Positions 50,559-60,209 of a DNA stretch of 64,000 bases are shown here, piece after piece. The stretch is from Flavobacteriales bacterium UBA4422. GTDB taxonomy: Bacteria > Bacteroidota > Bacteroidia > Flavobacteriales_G > Salibacteraceae. The notes under the pieces were generated by a model, which searched no databases, was not told where the DNA came from, and saw only the letters and a program-made list of their open reading frames with translations. Every line of letters begins with the position of its first letter. The first letter of the stretch is position 1. The DNA is taken from the NCBI GenBank assembly GCA_002389645.1, contig DGQE01000036.1, positions 1-64,000 of the forward strand, given 5' to 3'. Made by a program: the position numbers and the translations under genes.

Positions 50559-53419
50559 TGAGCGAGGAAAACGAGAATATAGAAGAAAGAGACGAAGAGT
50601 TTTCTGGTCAAGAAGAACAGAATGAGGGACTTGAGAAAGTCATTCAAATAAGTGGCATGTATAAGGAGTGGTTCCTTGACTATGCCTCCTATGTTATTCT
50701 AGAGAGAGCGGTTCCTCATTTGCATGATGGTTTCAAGCCAGTGCACCGCAGAATTCTTCACTCCATGAAGGAAATGGATGATAGTCGATACCATAAGGTG
50801 GCGAATATCATTGGAAACACTATGAAGTATCACCCACACGGAGATGCTTCCATTGGAGATGCATTGGTTCAAATTGGTCAGAAAGACTTACTGATCGATT
50901 GTCAAGGAAACTGGGGTAATATATTAACAGGTGATAGTGCAGCAGCTCCTCGATACATTGAGGCTCGCCTTACAAAATTTGCTTTGGAGGTTTTATTTAA
51001 TGCTAAAACCACAAATTGGCAATTGAGTTATGATGGTCGTAATAAAGAACCACTTACTCTTCCAGTTAAGTTCCCCATGCTTTTGGCTTCAGGAGCAGAA
51101 GGAATTGCAGTGGGGTTAGCGTGTAAAATATTGCCACATAATTTTGTAGAAATCATTGATGGATGCATTAGCAATTTGCGTGGTAAAAAGGTGAAGATCT
51201 ATCCAGATTTCCCTACGGGTGGTATTGCTGACTTCTCTGAATACAATGACGGAATTAGAGGCGGGCGTATCAAGGTGAGGGCTCGCATTAATATTGATGA
51301 TAAGTCAACGCTGCGCATCAGTGAAATTCCTCATACAACAACGACATCTTCATTGATTGACTCGATATTAAGGGCCAATGATAAAGGAAAGATAAAGGTT
51401 AAGCGCGTTGAGGATAATACTGCTGAGAATGTCGAAATATTGGTTCATTTAGCTAGTAACGTATCTCCAGATAAAACCATTGATGCGCTGTATGCATTCA
51501 CTGATTGTGAAATCTCAATCAGTCCAAATTCTGTAGTAATACAAGACGATAAGCCCCGGTTCATGGGCATGAGTCAAATGCTATTGGAAAGTGCTGAACA
51601 AACAAAACAGTTGCTCAAGCTTGAGCTTGAAATCAAAAAGAGTGAATTAGAAGAGCAGTGGCACTTTGCATCACTTGAGAAGATATTCATTGAGAATAGA
51701 ATTTATCGAGATATTGAAGAATGCGAGACTTGGGAAGCGATAATCGAAACAATACACAAAGGGTTAAAGCCTCATACAAAGCATTTATTGCGTGCGGTAA
51801 CTGATGATGATGTAGCCAGGCTTACAGAAATTAAGATCAAAAGAATTTCCAAATTTGACGGCTTTAAGGCGGAAGAATTATTGGCCAGATTAGAAGGTGA
51901 AATTGCTCAGGTAAAACATCATCTTGAAAATCTCACTGATTATGCCATTGATTACTTTAAGGAATTGAAGCGCAAGTACGCTGCTGGTAAAGAAAGGAAA
52001 ACAGAAATACGTCAGATAGAAACGATTAATACTGCCCTAGTTGCTGCCAGTAATGTTAAGTTGTATGTAGATCGAGAAGAAGGTTTCGTTGGGTCTGGAC
52101 TAAAGAAGTCAAATTCGGAGTTTGTTCAAGATGCATCTGATTTGGACGATATCATTATCATAAGAAATGATGGTGTTTTGATGGTTACGAAAATGGCTGA
52201 AAAGACATTTGTGGGTAAAGGAATTGTATACATTAATACGTGGAAGAAAAATGATCCTAGGACCATTTATAATATGATCTATCAAGATGGGCCATCGGGA
52301 AGTATTTATGTAAAGCGGTTTAATGTCACTAGTATAATTAGGGACAAAGAATACTCGTTAACAAAAGGCACTCCTAAATCTCGAGTTTTGCATTTGACTG
52401 CAAATCCTAACGGAGAAGCTGAGCTTGTGACAGTTGTTCATCGAGCAAAGGCCAAACTAAAAAAATTAAAATTTGAGTTTGATTTCGCTGAAATCAATGT
52501 GAAGAGCCGAAGTGCTCAAGGAAATATTTTAACCAAGCATGCGGTCAATAAGATTGAGCTTAAAGAAAAAGGTGTTTCAACACTCGGAGCTAGAAAGGTT
52601 TGGTTTGATGAATCAGTGAAACGTTTAAACTATGAAGAGCGTGGGCGCTTGCTTGGCTCGTTTAATGCCGAGGATAAGATTTTAACTATCATGCAGTCAG
52701 GGTCTTACAGGATGACGGGTATTGATGAGACTACTAAGTTTGATGATGATATGATCAAAATCGAAAAGTGGAACCCTGAAAAACCGATCAGTGTAATTCA
52801 CTTCGAAGGAGAGAAAGAGCAATCATTTATCAAAAGGTTCTTAGCAGAAGAGTCTGATAAACCGTATTCTTTTATCGGTGATCATGACGACTCTAAACTT
52901 GAATTTGTCAGTACTGATTGGTTGCCAAAGGCAACATTGAATTTTGATCAACGCGCGGGAAGTAAAGACCCTGAAACAATTGAACTAGCAGAGGCAATAT
53001 CATTGAAGGGAGTGAAAGCGCTGGGTAATAGAATTTCTAAGATTCGAATCAAGTCAATTGATGAGCTAGAGCCGCTTCCACATGAAGAAGCTAGTGCCGA
53101 TGATGCTGCGGTCGATGATAGTGGTGCCGAGAAAGCACCAGAATCGACTAAATCAGAAGAAAAGACTCTGGCAAAAGAATCAAAAGAAGAGTCTAAATCA
53201 TCATTATCTGACGAAAAGTCTTCTGAAGACTCAAAGAAAGACAAGCCTAAAGGTTCAAAGCCGGCCGCAAGGTCAGAAGTAAAAAAGCCTGAGGCAAAAG
53301 TGGAAAAAGAAACGTTTGAAGAAGAGCCGGTCGAAGAGGGAAAAAAACCAAATAATAAGGATGACGATGACGATGATGACTCTTTTGGTGCAGGTACTCA
53401 AATAACCCTCGAACTTTAG
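50558..53419 (+). CDS. parC: DNA topoisomerase IV subunit A with long acidic tail
   Basis: 953 residues, longer than most ParC (about 750-900). Catalytic Tyr133 in AAPRYIEARL within the GyrA/ParC breakage-reunion domain; HRRILHSM, YHPHGDASIGD and the PVKFPMLLASGAEGIAVG block are all intact. A degenerate beta-pinwheel follows. The last 120 or so residues are a low-complexity acidic/Lys tail (SEEKTLAKESKEESKSS and a run of seven Asp) ending GTQITLEL. Decatenates daughter chromosomes with ParE. The tail could be regulatory or interaction-related. Confidence 0.94.
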   Translation: MSEENENIEERDEEFSGQEEQNEGLEKVIQISGMYKEWFLDYASYVILERAVPHLHDGFKPVHRRILHSMKEMDDSRYHKVANIIGNTMKYHPHGDASIGDALVQIGQKDLLIDCQGNWGNILTGDSAAAPRYIEARLTKFALEVLFNAKTTNWQLSYDGRNKEPLTLPVKFPMLLASGAEGIAVGLACKILPHNFVEIIDGCISNLRGKKVKIYPDFPTGGIADFSEYNDGIRGGRIKVRARINIDDKSTLRISEIPHTTTTSSLIDSILRANDKGKIKVKRVEDNTAENVEILVHLASNVSPDKTIDALYAFTDCEISISPNSVVIQDDKPRFMGMSQMLLESAEQTKQLLKLELEIKKSELEEQWHFASLEKIFIENRIYRDIEECETWEAIIETIHKGLKPHTKHLLRAVTDDDVARLTEIKIKRISKFDGFKAEELLARLEGEIAQVKHHLENLTDYAIDYFKELKRKYAAGKERKTEIRQIETINTALVAASNVKLYVDREEGFVGSGLKKSNSEFVQDASDLDDIIIIRNDGVLMVTKMAEKTFVGKGIVYINTWKKNDPRTIYNMIYQDGPSGSIYVKRFNVTSIIRDKEYSLTKGTPKSRVLHLTANPNGEAELVTVVHRAKAKLKKLKFEFDFAEINVKSRSAQGNILTKHAVNKIELKEKGVSTLGARKVWFDESVKRLNYEERGRLLGSFNAEDKILTIMQSGSYRMTGIDETTKFDDDMIKIEKWNPEKPISVIHFEGEKEQSFIKRFLAEESDKPYSFIGDHDDSKLEFVSTDWLPKATLNFDQRAGSKDPETIELAEAISLKGVKALGNRISKIRIKSIDELEPLPHEEASADDAAVDDSGAEKAPESTKSEEKTLAKESKEESKSSLSDEKSSEDSKKDKPKGSKPAARSEVKKPEAKVEKETFEEEPVEEGKKPNNKDDDDDDDSFGAGTQITLEL

Positions 53420-53421
53420 GA

Positions 53422-53441
53422 GCCAATGAAGGCTCATTGGC
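53422..53441 (+). other. Perfect 8-bp hairpin after parC
   Basis: GCCAATGA / TCATTGGC with loop AGGC. No T-run follows, so it is a weak terminator candidate; it lies between parC and the TRIC-like gene. Confidence 0.4.
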
Positions 53442-53458
53442 GACAAAATTGATAGTTG

Positions 53459-54097
53459 ATGGAAATCACTGTATTCACTATTTTGGACACGCTCGGAACC
53501 TTAGCTTTTGCCATCTCTGGTGCAACACTGGCAATTAAAAAGAAGTTTGACCTCTTTGGTGTGTTTGTTTTGGCTTTTGTAACATCTACAGGAGGTGGTA
53601 CAGTGCGTGATTTGATTATTGGCAATACTCCCGTAGAATGGATGTCTAATAATGCATTGATTGTTACCATCGTTATTGGCGCTGTTTCTGCCGTTTTGCT
53701 TAACCCATATATGAACAAACTCAACTACTTCGTTTACCTTTTTGATGCGGTAGGTTTGGGGTTCTTTACGATGGCCGGAATTCAAAAAGGCATAGAGTAT
53801 GATTTCAGCATTTTTATTTGCATCGCATTAGGAACAATTACAGCCACTTTTGGTGGGTTAATTAGGGATTTGATAACTGGTGAGCAGCCAATGCTGTTAA
53901 CACGTAAAGAAATTTATGCCCTGGCAGGTGCCATAGGTGGTTGCATGTACTTTGTTCTGAATTGGTTAGAAGTTCCAGAACAAATAAGCCTTCCGTTTTG
54001 TATTGTTCTGATTTTCTTAATTCGTCATTTAACGCAAAGGTTTAAGTTTAAGCTACCAACATATTCTGAAGAGGAGGGATGGAGAATACGCGATTGA
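53459..54097 (+). CDS. TRIC-like (UPF0126) membrane protein
   Basis: 212 residues from the ATG at 53459 (MEITVFTIL); a TTG one codon earlier is less likely. Two UPF0126 repeats, each three helices with a GGGTVRDLI- or GGLIRDLITG-type signature, the design of trimeric intracellular cation (TRIC) channels; prokaryotic members conduct monovalent cations. Seven helices in all. No regulatory partner adjacent. Confidence 0.9.
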   Translation: MEITVFTILDTLGTLAFAISGATLAIKKKFDLFGVFVLAFVTSTGGGTVRDLIIGNTPVEWMSNNALIVTIVIGAVSAVLLNPYMNKLNYFVYLFDAVGLGFFTMAGIQKGIEYDFSIFICIALGTITATFGGLIRDLITGEQPMLLTRKEIYALAGAIGGCMYFVLNWLEVPEQISLPFCIVLIFLIRHLTQRFKFKLPTYSEEEGWRIRD

Positions 54098-54114
54098 TTC
54101 ACGGGTAATTCAGA

Positions 54115-54669
54115 TTGTTTTTAATCCTTTTTTCTCTTGAGGTGTTATTACTTCCTAATTTAAAATCAATTGAATCACATCTTTTTATTTCAGCTATTTT
54201 ATTATCATGTTCAACGGCATTGTTTGCACAGCCCAAAAGCCCTCGTATGAAGGTTGAAGCTGAAATTTCTGGTGTAAATATTAAGGTAGACTTCGGTGCT
54301 CCATCAGTAAATGAAAGAACAATTTGGGGCGAGTTAGTTCCTTTCAATAAAGTTTGGAGAACTGGGGCCAACGAGGCAACTACGCTGGAAGTTGACCAGG
54401 CTATTTTGATTGAAGGTAATGAACTTCCAGCGGGTAAGTACGCCATGTTTACTATTCCATCTGAGGAAAATTGGACCGTCATTTTCAACTCGGACTTTAA
54501 TCAATTGGGCGCATACAAATATGATGAGACTAAAAATGTAGTGATGTTTGAGGTTCCTATTCAAAATGCTGAGCATCAAGAGCAAATGCAAATTTTAGTC
54601 GAAGAAAATCAGCTAGATATACATTGGGAGAAAGCCTTAGTTTCGATGAAAATCACCGGAAAAGGCTAA
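54115..54669 (+). CDS. Secreted DUF2911 protein, start unclear
   Basis: About 184 residues as drawn from the TTG at 54115; no ATG exists upstream of the signal peptide. A GTG at 54142 is an alternative. The signal-like SAILLSCSTALFAQ precedes the DUF2911 domain, which is very clear: FGAPSVNERTIWGELVPF, KVWRTGANEATTLEV, LPAGKYAMFTIP. DUF2911 proteins are secreted in Bacteroidota; function unknown. The missing start codon is discussed under findings. Confidence 0.8.
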   Translation: MFLILFSLEVLLLPNLKSIESHLFISAILLSCSTALFAQPKSPRMKVEAEISGVNIKVDFGAPSVNERTIWGELVPFNKVWRTGANEATTLEVDQAILIEGNELPAGKYAMFTIPSEENWTVIFNSDFNQLGAYKYDETKNVVMFEVPIQNAEHQEQMQILVEENQLDIHWEKALVSMKITGKG

Positions 54670-54675
54670 TATAAT

Positions 54676-55899
54676 TTAGAACTCTTGTTCCTGATATAGC
54701 TTCCAAACCCTCACCCATTCGGTGTCTTTGGCAGACTCATCATTTATGAAGTTATAAATTCCACCCCAGTTATGGGTAACCCGCTTATAGGTCATTAATT
54801 CATTGTCTTCGATAATTCGAATAGTCTCTGTCATTCTTCCTTCTGACGTAGATTTTGAGTAGAGTATAGGTGCTCCTGAACTGAGCTTTTGATCATAAGA
54901 GTCTTTCTTGAAACCTTCTATTTTATTTAAAATTTTCTCAGTTCTAAAAACAGCATTATTCGCCCAAGAATTGGAGGTGAAGTCAGAAAGGGTAACTTTC
55001 AATTCGGTCAGTGCCTTTTCATGTTCTCCTTTTCGAATAAAGGTGTTCATCGATTTAACACCTTTGTTCAATATGGCATTTCCAGCATAATAATCCTCAA
55101 CCGGTTTTAAAATGACTTGAATTTCGCTAATTGCTCGCTCCGCAGTTAGAACAGTTGTTGGGTGCAGCTCTGAAAACGTATGCGAAGGTTCTATTAATCT
55201 AATTATTCCATCAATTTCTTCTAGTAATTGGCTTGTCCATCTTGGGTCTAAATAGGAGATGATTGTTGTATGGTATTCCTTCTTTGCTAATTCATACTCT
55301 TCCAATTCGATTAGATGTCTGCAGTAATTAAGCTTGCCTTGTAATGTTAGTTTTTGATCTTGCTGTTTAAGAATGCTTAAGTATAAAAACGATAGCGCTT
55401 GGTCGATTTTTTTACCTGCTTCATACTTATCAATGCTTTTCGTCTTGCTTTTTTGAATTGGCATTGAACCAGAAATAGGTTGGTAATTTTCATCTAACCC
55501 AGCAGGTCGAGTGTCTTGGGTTAGTGATTTTTTGGAGCGATCTAGTTCATCCTGAACAGCTCCAATTAAGTCATGATCCATTTGACGCTTCCAAGCTATA
55601 GCTATTGCATCTGCATATGCTTTTTTTACTTCTGCGTTATCACCATTGTGCACAAAGCTCTTTGCGACATTAATTTTTGATGCAAAAGCATCTCCTCTCC
55701 CAGCTTCAAGTGCTTCAAGTCTTGATTTAGCTCAGACTTTGTCGATGTTTCGAATGACCTCGATTGGAGTGATCCACTCTATAAAAAGCGATTCGTTATC
55801 CGTACTTTTCGTTGGGTTTTGAGCACTCAAACCGCAAGGCATCGCCATCAAAAGCATACACTGAAATACAATAAAATAGGGTTTGAGAAAAATCTTCAT
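54676..55899 (-). pseudogene. Secreted helical protein interrupted by one in-frame TGA
   Basis: The frame starting at the ATG 55899 (MKIFLKPYF) gives a signal peptide ending LSAQ, then 30 or so residues, then TGA at 55732-55734. Beyond the TGA the same frame, without any shift, runs 351 more codons to 54676 (AKSRLEALEAG ... ending LYQEQEF). So one nonsense codon splits a roughly 407-residue protein. TGG or CGA would be the simplest ancestral codon. The downstream part alone could start at a GTG at 55653 but would lack export. The protein is helical with TPR-like character; family not recognised. Confidence 0.7.
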
Positions 55900-55950
55900 A
55901 ATACCTTGACGCGAAATACGAAATAACCTTTGAGATGTTACATTTATCGA

Positions 55951-56742
55951 ATGAAAATTAAGTCCATATTTCTGGTGGTGATTGTAATGTGTTTTATAAC
56001 CGCTACCCGTGCTCAAAACCATCTTGATTATTCTTACACCTTAGACGCACTATATTATTCTATTCCTGGATATGAGTCTGAGGAGTTCTTTTTTAAAGCA
56101 CACTTATATCCAGTGTTTCACTCTCATAACAATGACTCTGTCTTAAGTGATTTAAATGGATTATTTGCGGAAGAATTATCACTTCCAAAGTCGGCCACTT
56201 TGAAAGAAAGAATGGTAGCTGTGAAAATTGACAACTTAATGAGCGATCGGCAAGTGTTGGAAATGCTAATGGCAAGAGCTGGAATGTTAAATGAAAACCC
56301 TGAACAGTTGAATTATCTTTTAGATGTGAGAACAGATCGAATTGATTTTCCGGATAATAGAGAAACTGTTTTTAATTATCGATATAAACGCGAAACCAGC
56401 ACTCGGCCTGATCAGACGCAGGAAGAGAAGAGATTCGAGGTAATTGATTGGAGCTCTGGCGCTCTAATTCACGCGGGAGAATTCGGGAATAAAAAATTAA
56501 TGAAATGTATTCAAGACGCAACGAAGAATATCGATTATAAGGCAGATAACTGCGAGGAAGAGACAAGTTTAGAGCGTTGGAAGGATGATCTAAATTGCGA
56601 AACAGTGCTTGGTTCAATTAGTGAGGAGGAGATATCCTTCTTTTTGTATTCTAATGATCGTCAGTGCGAATCCTCTAATTCCTTTCCAATTGAAATTGAG
56701 GTATTGAAGGATTGTTTTGAGAATGATAAGCCTTGTGAATAG
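55951..56742 (+). CDS. Secreted protein of unknown function
   Basis: 263 residues from the ATG at 55951 (MKIKSIFLV); an ATG at 55930 would put seven polar residues before the signal. Signal peptide ends near TRAQ. Mature region is charged, with several Cys in the C-terminal third (DNCEEE, LNCETV, RQCESS, KDCFEN, KPCE), which may pair in the periplasm. No family recognised. Divergent from the TGA-interrupted gene; 51 bp separate their starts. lgt follows after 20 bp. Confidence 0.65.
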   Translation: MKIKSIFLVVIVMCFITATRAQNHLDYSYTLDALYYSIPGYESEEFFFKAHLYPVFHSHNNDSVLSDLNGLFAEELSLPKSATLKERMVAVKIDNLMSDRQVLEMLMARAGMLNENPEQLNYLLDVRTDRIDFPDNRETVFNYRYKRETSTRPDQTQEEKRFEVIDWSSGALIHAGEFGNKKLMKCIQDATKNIDYKADNCEEETSLERWKDDLNCETVLGSISEEEISFFLYSNDRQCESSNSFPIEIEVLKDCFENDKPCE

Positions 56743-56762
56743 AATATAGATAAACAATCATT

Positions 56763-57530
56763 ATGCATCCATTATTGCTCGAGTTCGGTGAATTTCAAAT
56801 TTATGCTTATGGTTTCTTCATTGTTCTAGGTGCTGCGCTTGGTTATTTGTTTTTATCTCAATCGGCTCATAAAATTTATGGTGTAGATAAAGACAAGATC
56901 AGTAGTCTATTGCTGTGGATTTTTGTGACGGCCTTTATTGGAGGTAAAGTTTTGTTCTACCTAGAAGATCCCAGGCTATACATTGAAAACTCTTCACGGA
57001 TGCTAACTAATTTGGGAAATGGGTTTGTATTTTTTGGCTCATTGCTATTTGCTGTGCCCACTACAATTTGGTTTTTTAGAAAAGAAGGCTGGAACGTATG
57101 GGGGATGCTGGATTTGCTAGCCTTTACAGCGCTTATCGTTCATGCAATAGGGCGTATAGGCTGTTTCATGGCAGGTTGTTGCCATGGTGTGCCCACAGAT
57201 TCTTTATTCGGAGTTACGTTTATTGACCCTGCTTGCCAAGCATATCCTCTGAACACACCATTGCATCCAACGCAGCTTTACGAGTTCTTAACATTAACTG
57301 TCATATTCATTTTTCTCTTTTGGTTCAGAAAATTCAAATCATTCGATGGTCAGCTTTTTCTGCTTTATTTAATTCTATATTCAATTGGAAGGTCTATTAT
57401 CGAAACAGTTCGTGGTGATGAGGAAAGAGGATATTTAATTGATGAGGTGCTTACCCACTCCCAGACCATTTCAATAATGCTAATATTGATAGCTATAGTG
57501 GTTTACTTTAGAAAGTGGCGTAGCCAATAG
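56763..57530 (+). CDS. lgt: Prolipoprotein diacylglyceryl transferase
   Basis: Adds diacylglycerol to the lipobox Cys of prelipoproteins, the first step of lipoprotein maturation; relevant to the lipoproteins at 7183, 13990, 14658, 24441 and 32103. 255 residues with seven membrane helices. Lgt signature HAIGRIGCFMAGCCHG (about 121-136) and the GRSIIETVRGDEERGY block are intact. Probably cotranscribed with the preceding gene. Confidence 0.95.
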   Translation: MHPLLLEFGEFQIYAYGFFIVLGAALGYLFLSQSAHKIYGVDKDKISSLLLWIFVTAFIGGKVLFYLEDPRLYIENSSRMLTNLGNGFVFFGSLLFAVPTTIWFFRKEGWNVWGMLDLLAFTALIVHAIGRIGCFMAGCCHGVPTDSLFGVTFIDPACQAYPLNTPLHPTQLYEFLTLTVIFIFLFWFRKFKSFDGQLFLLYLILYSIGRSIIETVRGDEERGYLIDEVLTHSQTISIMLILIAIVVYFRKWRSQ

Positions 57531-57625
57531 TTCTTATGATTTTTCTTAAGTCATTAACTCTGAATAGAATAGTCTGAATCGTAAGTCACTCACTGAAAAC
57601 ATCCTTTGTGTGTACCGGCATAAAT

Positions 57626-57638
57626 CGTGTTAAACACG
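57626..57638. repeat. 13-bp palindrome upstream of pepD
   Basis: CGTGTTAAACACG, a perfect 6-bp inverted repeat around a central A, 64 bp before the pepD ATG. Shape fits a dimeric repressor site; regulator unknown. Confidence 0.3.
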
Positions 57639-57701
57639 CTATTTTCACTATGAACTCAGCGCTTTAAGCCGTAAACTTGCCCATCATCTAAAGAGAGAAT
57701 T

Positions 57702-59162
57702 ATGAGTGAAGCAGTAAGAAATTTAGAACCGAAGGCAATGTGGAATCATTTTGCCGATTTAAATGCCGTTCCAAGACCTTCTAAGAAAGAGGAGCGAGTG
57801 ATAGAATTCATTAAGAGTTTTGGTGAAACATTGGGCTTGCCAACCATTGTTGATGAAGTGGGTAATGTGATAATTAAGAAGCCAGCTAGTGCTGGAATGG
57901 AAAATCGCCAGACCATCGTTTTGCAAAGCCACCTGGACATGGTGCATCAAAAAAATGCATCAACCAACTTTGACTTCGATGCAGAAGGGATTAAAATGTA
58001 TGTTGATGGCGATTGGGTGCGGGCTGATGGCACAACTCTTGGCGCTGATAATGGAATAGGAGTTGCGTCAATTATGACGTTATTGAGTTCTAGTGATATT
58101 GCTCATCCGCCTCTCGAGGCACTTTTTACTATAGATGAAGAAACTGGAATGACAGGCGCAATGGGGTTGAAAGGTGGATTGCTTGATGCGACCATTATGC
58201 TCAATTTAGATACTGAAGATGATGATGAACTTACCATTGGATGCGCTGGTGGTATTGATGTTACTGCTTCAGATTTGTACGTTGAGTCAGAAACTCCATC
58301 TGGTAGCTCAGCCTTCAAGCTTACCGTTAATGGACTAACTGGAGGTCACTCGGGTATGGATATTCACCGTGGGCGAGGAAATGCTAATAAGCTGATGAAT
58401 CGTCTTCTTCTTCGTGCTGTTAATGCCCATGGTGTTGCTATAAGCTCTATAGATGGTGGTAGTTTACGAAATGCGATTCCTAGAGAGTCGGTTGCTGTTG
58501 TTTGTGCAGGAAAAGATGAGGAGAAGAACTTTAAAACATGGTTGAAGGAGTTTGAAACTGAAATAAAGCTTGAACACAACACTACTGATCCTAACTTAAA
58601 AGTTTCTATTGAGGCTGCCGAAATGCCTGCTAAAGTGTTAAAGGCTGATTTTCAAATTGCCTTACTAAGAGCGCTTTATGGATGTCCGGTTGGGATTTAT
58701 AGAATGAGTCCAGATATTGATGGGTTGGTTCAAACCTCAAACAACTTAGCAAGAGTATTAGTAAAGAATGGCGAGTATACAGTTCAGTGTCTAACAAGAA
58801 GCTCTGTTGACTCTGAAAAAATGGATGAAGCAGAAGCCATAAAAGCTTTGTTTGAATTAATTGGTTCGAAGGTAGAGTTTGGTGGAAGCTACCCCGGTTG
58901 GGCGCCACGTCCAGGCGCGGAAATTGTTAAAACCATGAGTAATTTGTACCGAGAATTATTCAATGATGAGGCTCATGTTATGGCTTGCCATGCGGGACTT
59001 GAATGTGGTATTCTAGGAACCAATTATCCAGAAATGGAAATGATTTCATTTGGTCCAAATATCCGAGGTGCCCATTCACCAGATGAGTGTGTGCAGATAA
59101 GCTCAGTTCACAAATATTGGAAGTTGCTCATCGAAACACTGAAGAGAATACCTGAGGCCTAA
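57702..59162 (+). CDS. pepD: Aminoacyl-histidine dipeptidase (PepD-like, M20)
   Basis: 486 residues, typical of PepD/cytosolic Xaa-His dipeptidase. M20 metal ligands: His77 and Asp79 in QSHLDMVHQK, Asp116 in GADNGIG, catalytic Glu146 and ligand Glu147 in DEETGMTGAMG, Asp175 (MLNLDTEDD) and a late His in the RGAHSPDECV block. Cleaves Xaa-His and other dipeptides in the cytoplasm; the M49 enzyme at 37921 would be an upstream supplier only in principle. The next gene follows after 3 bp. Confidence 0.95.
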   Translation: MSEAVRNLEPKAMWNHFADLNAVPRPSKKEERVIEFIKSFGETLGLPTIVDEVGNVIIKKPASAGMENRQTIVLQSHLDMVHQKNASTNFDFDAEGIKMYVDGDWVRADGTTLGADNGIGVASIMTLLSSSDIAHPPLEALFTIDEETGMTGAMGLKGGLLDATIMLNLDTEDDDELTIGCAGGIDVTASDLYVESETPSGSSAFKLTVNGLTGGHSGMDIHRGRGNANKLMNRLLLRAVNAHGVAISSIDGGSLRNAIPRESVAVVCAGKDEEKNFKTWLKEFETEIKLEHNTTDPNLKVSIEAAEMPAKVLKADFQIALLRALYGCPVGIYRMSPDIDGLVQTSNNLARVLVKNGEYTVQCLTRSSVDSEKMDEAEAIKALFELIGSKVEFGGSYPGWAPRPGAEIVKTMSNLYRELFNDEAHVMACHAGLECGILGTNYPEMEMISFGPNIRGAHSPDECVQISSVHKYWKLLIETLKRIPEA

Positions 59163-59165
59163 TTC

Positions 59166-60179
59166 ATGAAAGTTTCACTCATATTTTTCGGGTGTATACT
59201 TTCTTTTCAAGTTTTAGCTCAAAGTCAAGACTCATTAATCTCTGATATCTTAGATAATGGAGCTAAAAACTATGAGGAAGGCCGCTATGACTTGGCGCTA
59301 ATAGAGTATCATAGAGTTTTAGATATTGATTCTAAACATGCCCTTGCCAACTATGAACTGGCCACATGCTACTATGCGATAGATAATGACAAGAAAGCCA
59401 TCAAGCATGCGGCTGTTGCGGCTAGAGATGAGTCTGAAATCGGCATAGAAGCGACAATTTTAAAAGGAGGTATTATAGATCAACAAGGGAAGTCAAAAAA
59501 AGCGATGAGAACTTTTAAGAAAGGTTTGAGGAGCTTTGGTGACTACTACTTGCTTTGGTATCATTATGGGATTTCTGTCACCAACGCTAATGAACTGCAA
59601 GAGGCCTCCTTGGCATATCAAAATGCCGTAACATCAAAATTGGACCATTCTAAGAGTCATTTTGCGCTAGCACGTTTAATGTTGATTCAACATAGAGAAG
59701 CTCAAGCCATATATCCATTGATGTTTTATCTCATGCTCAACCCTAAAGGTGAAACATCAGTGGCTGCTTACAATAGTTTGAATAAGGTGATTACAGAATC
59801 TAATCCTAAAACTAAATATGTAAAAAGTCCTTCCAAGGAGATTGCTTACAAGTTTCAATTGGCTGACTTTCTTTTACAAGCATTTATCGATGCGCGTAAT
59901 TTAGAGTCCTATTCTACAAAGAGTAAAATAGAAGTAGATTCCGATATTGTTTCAAAGATTTTCAATTACTTAGCATGCGCTCCACAGGGTGAAAATGATG
60001 TTTTCTATGAGCGTTATTACATTCCATTTTTCAACCAAATAGCTGAAAATGCGTTTATTATACCATTGATGCATTTCATCTCGCAATCTTCAAACGATAG
60101 TTCTAAAGAATGGGTAGAAAGAAACACCAAAGAAATAGAGAGATTATTTGAATTTTTAGATGAGATTAACATCAAATAG
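59166..60179 (+). CDS. Secreted TPR protein
   Basis: 337 residues. Signal peptide to about residue 18 (VLAQ). At least four TPR units between 30 and 185 (YEEGRYDLALIEYHRVLDI, ALANYELATCYYAIDN, and so on). The C-terminal half is helical without clear repeats. Likely an envelope scaffold; nothing specific can be said. It starts 3 bp after pepD and precedes yaaA by 30 bp. Confidence 0.78.
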   Translation: MKVSLIFFGCILSFQVLAQSQDSLISDILDNGAKNYEEGRYDLALIEYHRVLDIDSKHALANYELATCYYAIDNDKKAIKHAAVAARDESEIGIEATILKGGIIDQQGKSKKAMRTFKKGLRSFGDYYLLWYHYGISVTNANELQEASLAYQNAVTSKLDHSKSHFALARLMLIQHREAQAIYPLMFYLMLNPKGETSVAAYNSLNKVITESNPKTKYVKSPSKEIAYKFQLADFLLQAFIDARNLESYSTKSKIEVDSDIVSKIFNYLACAPQGENDVFYERYYIPFFNQIAENAFIIPLMHFISQSSNDSSKEWVERNTKEIERLFEFLDEINIK

Positions 60180-60209
60180 TAGTGTTGATATGAATAACTG
60201 TTTAGTCCT

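Noticed and set aside
54100..55660. Selenocysteine or recoding at the TGA of 55732
   Set aside because: No SECIS-like element or selenium genes are visible; mutation or error is simpler.
57650..57665. Mini-gene MNSAL before pepD
   Set aside because: Five codons with no support beyond an ATG and a stop.
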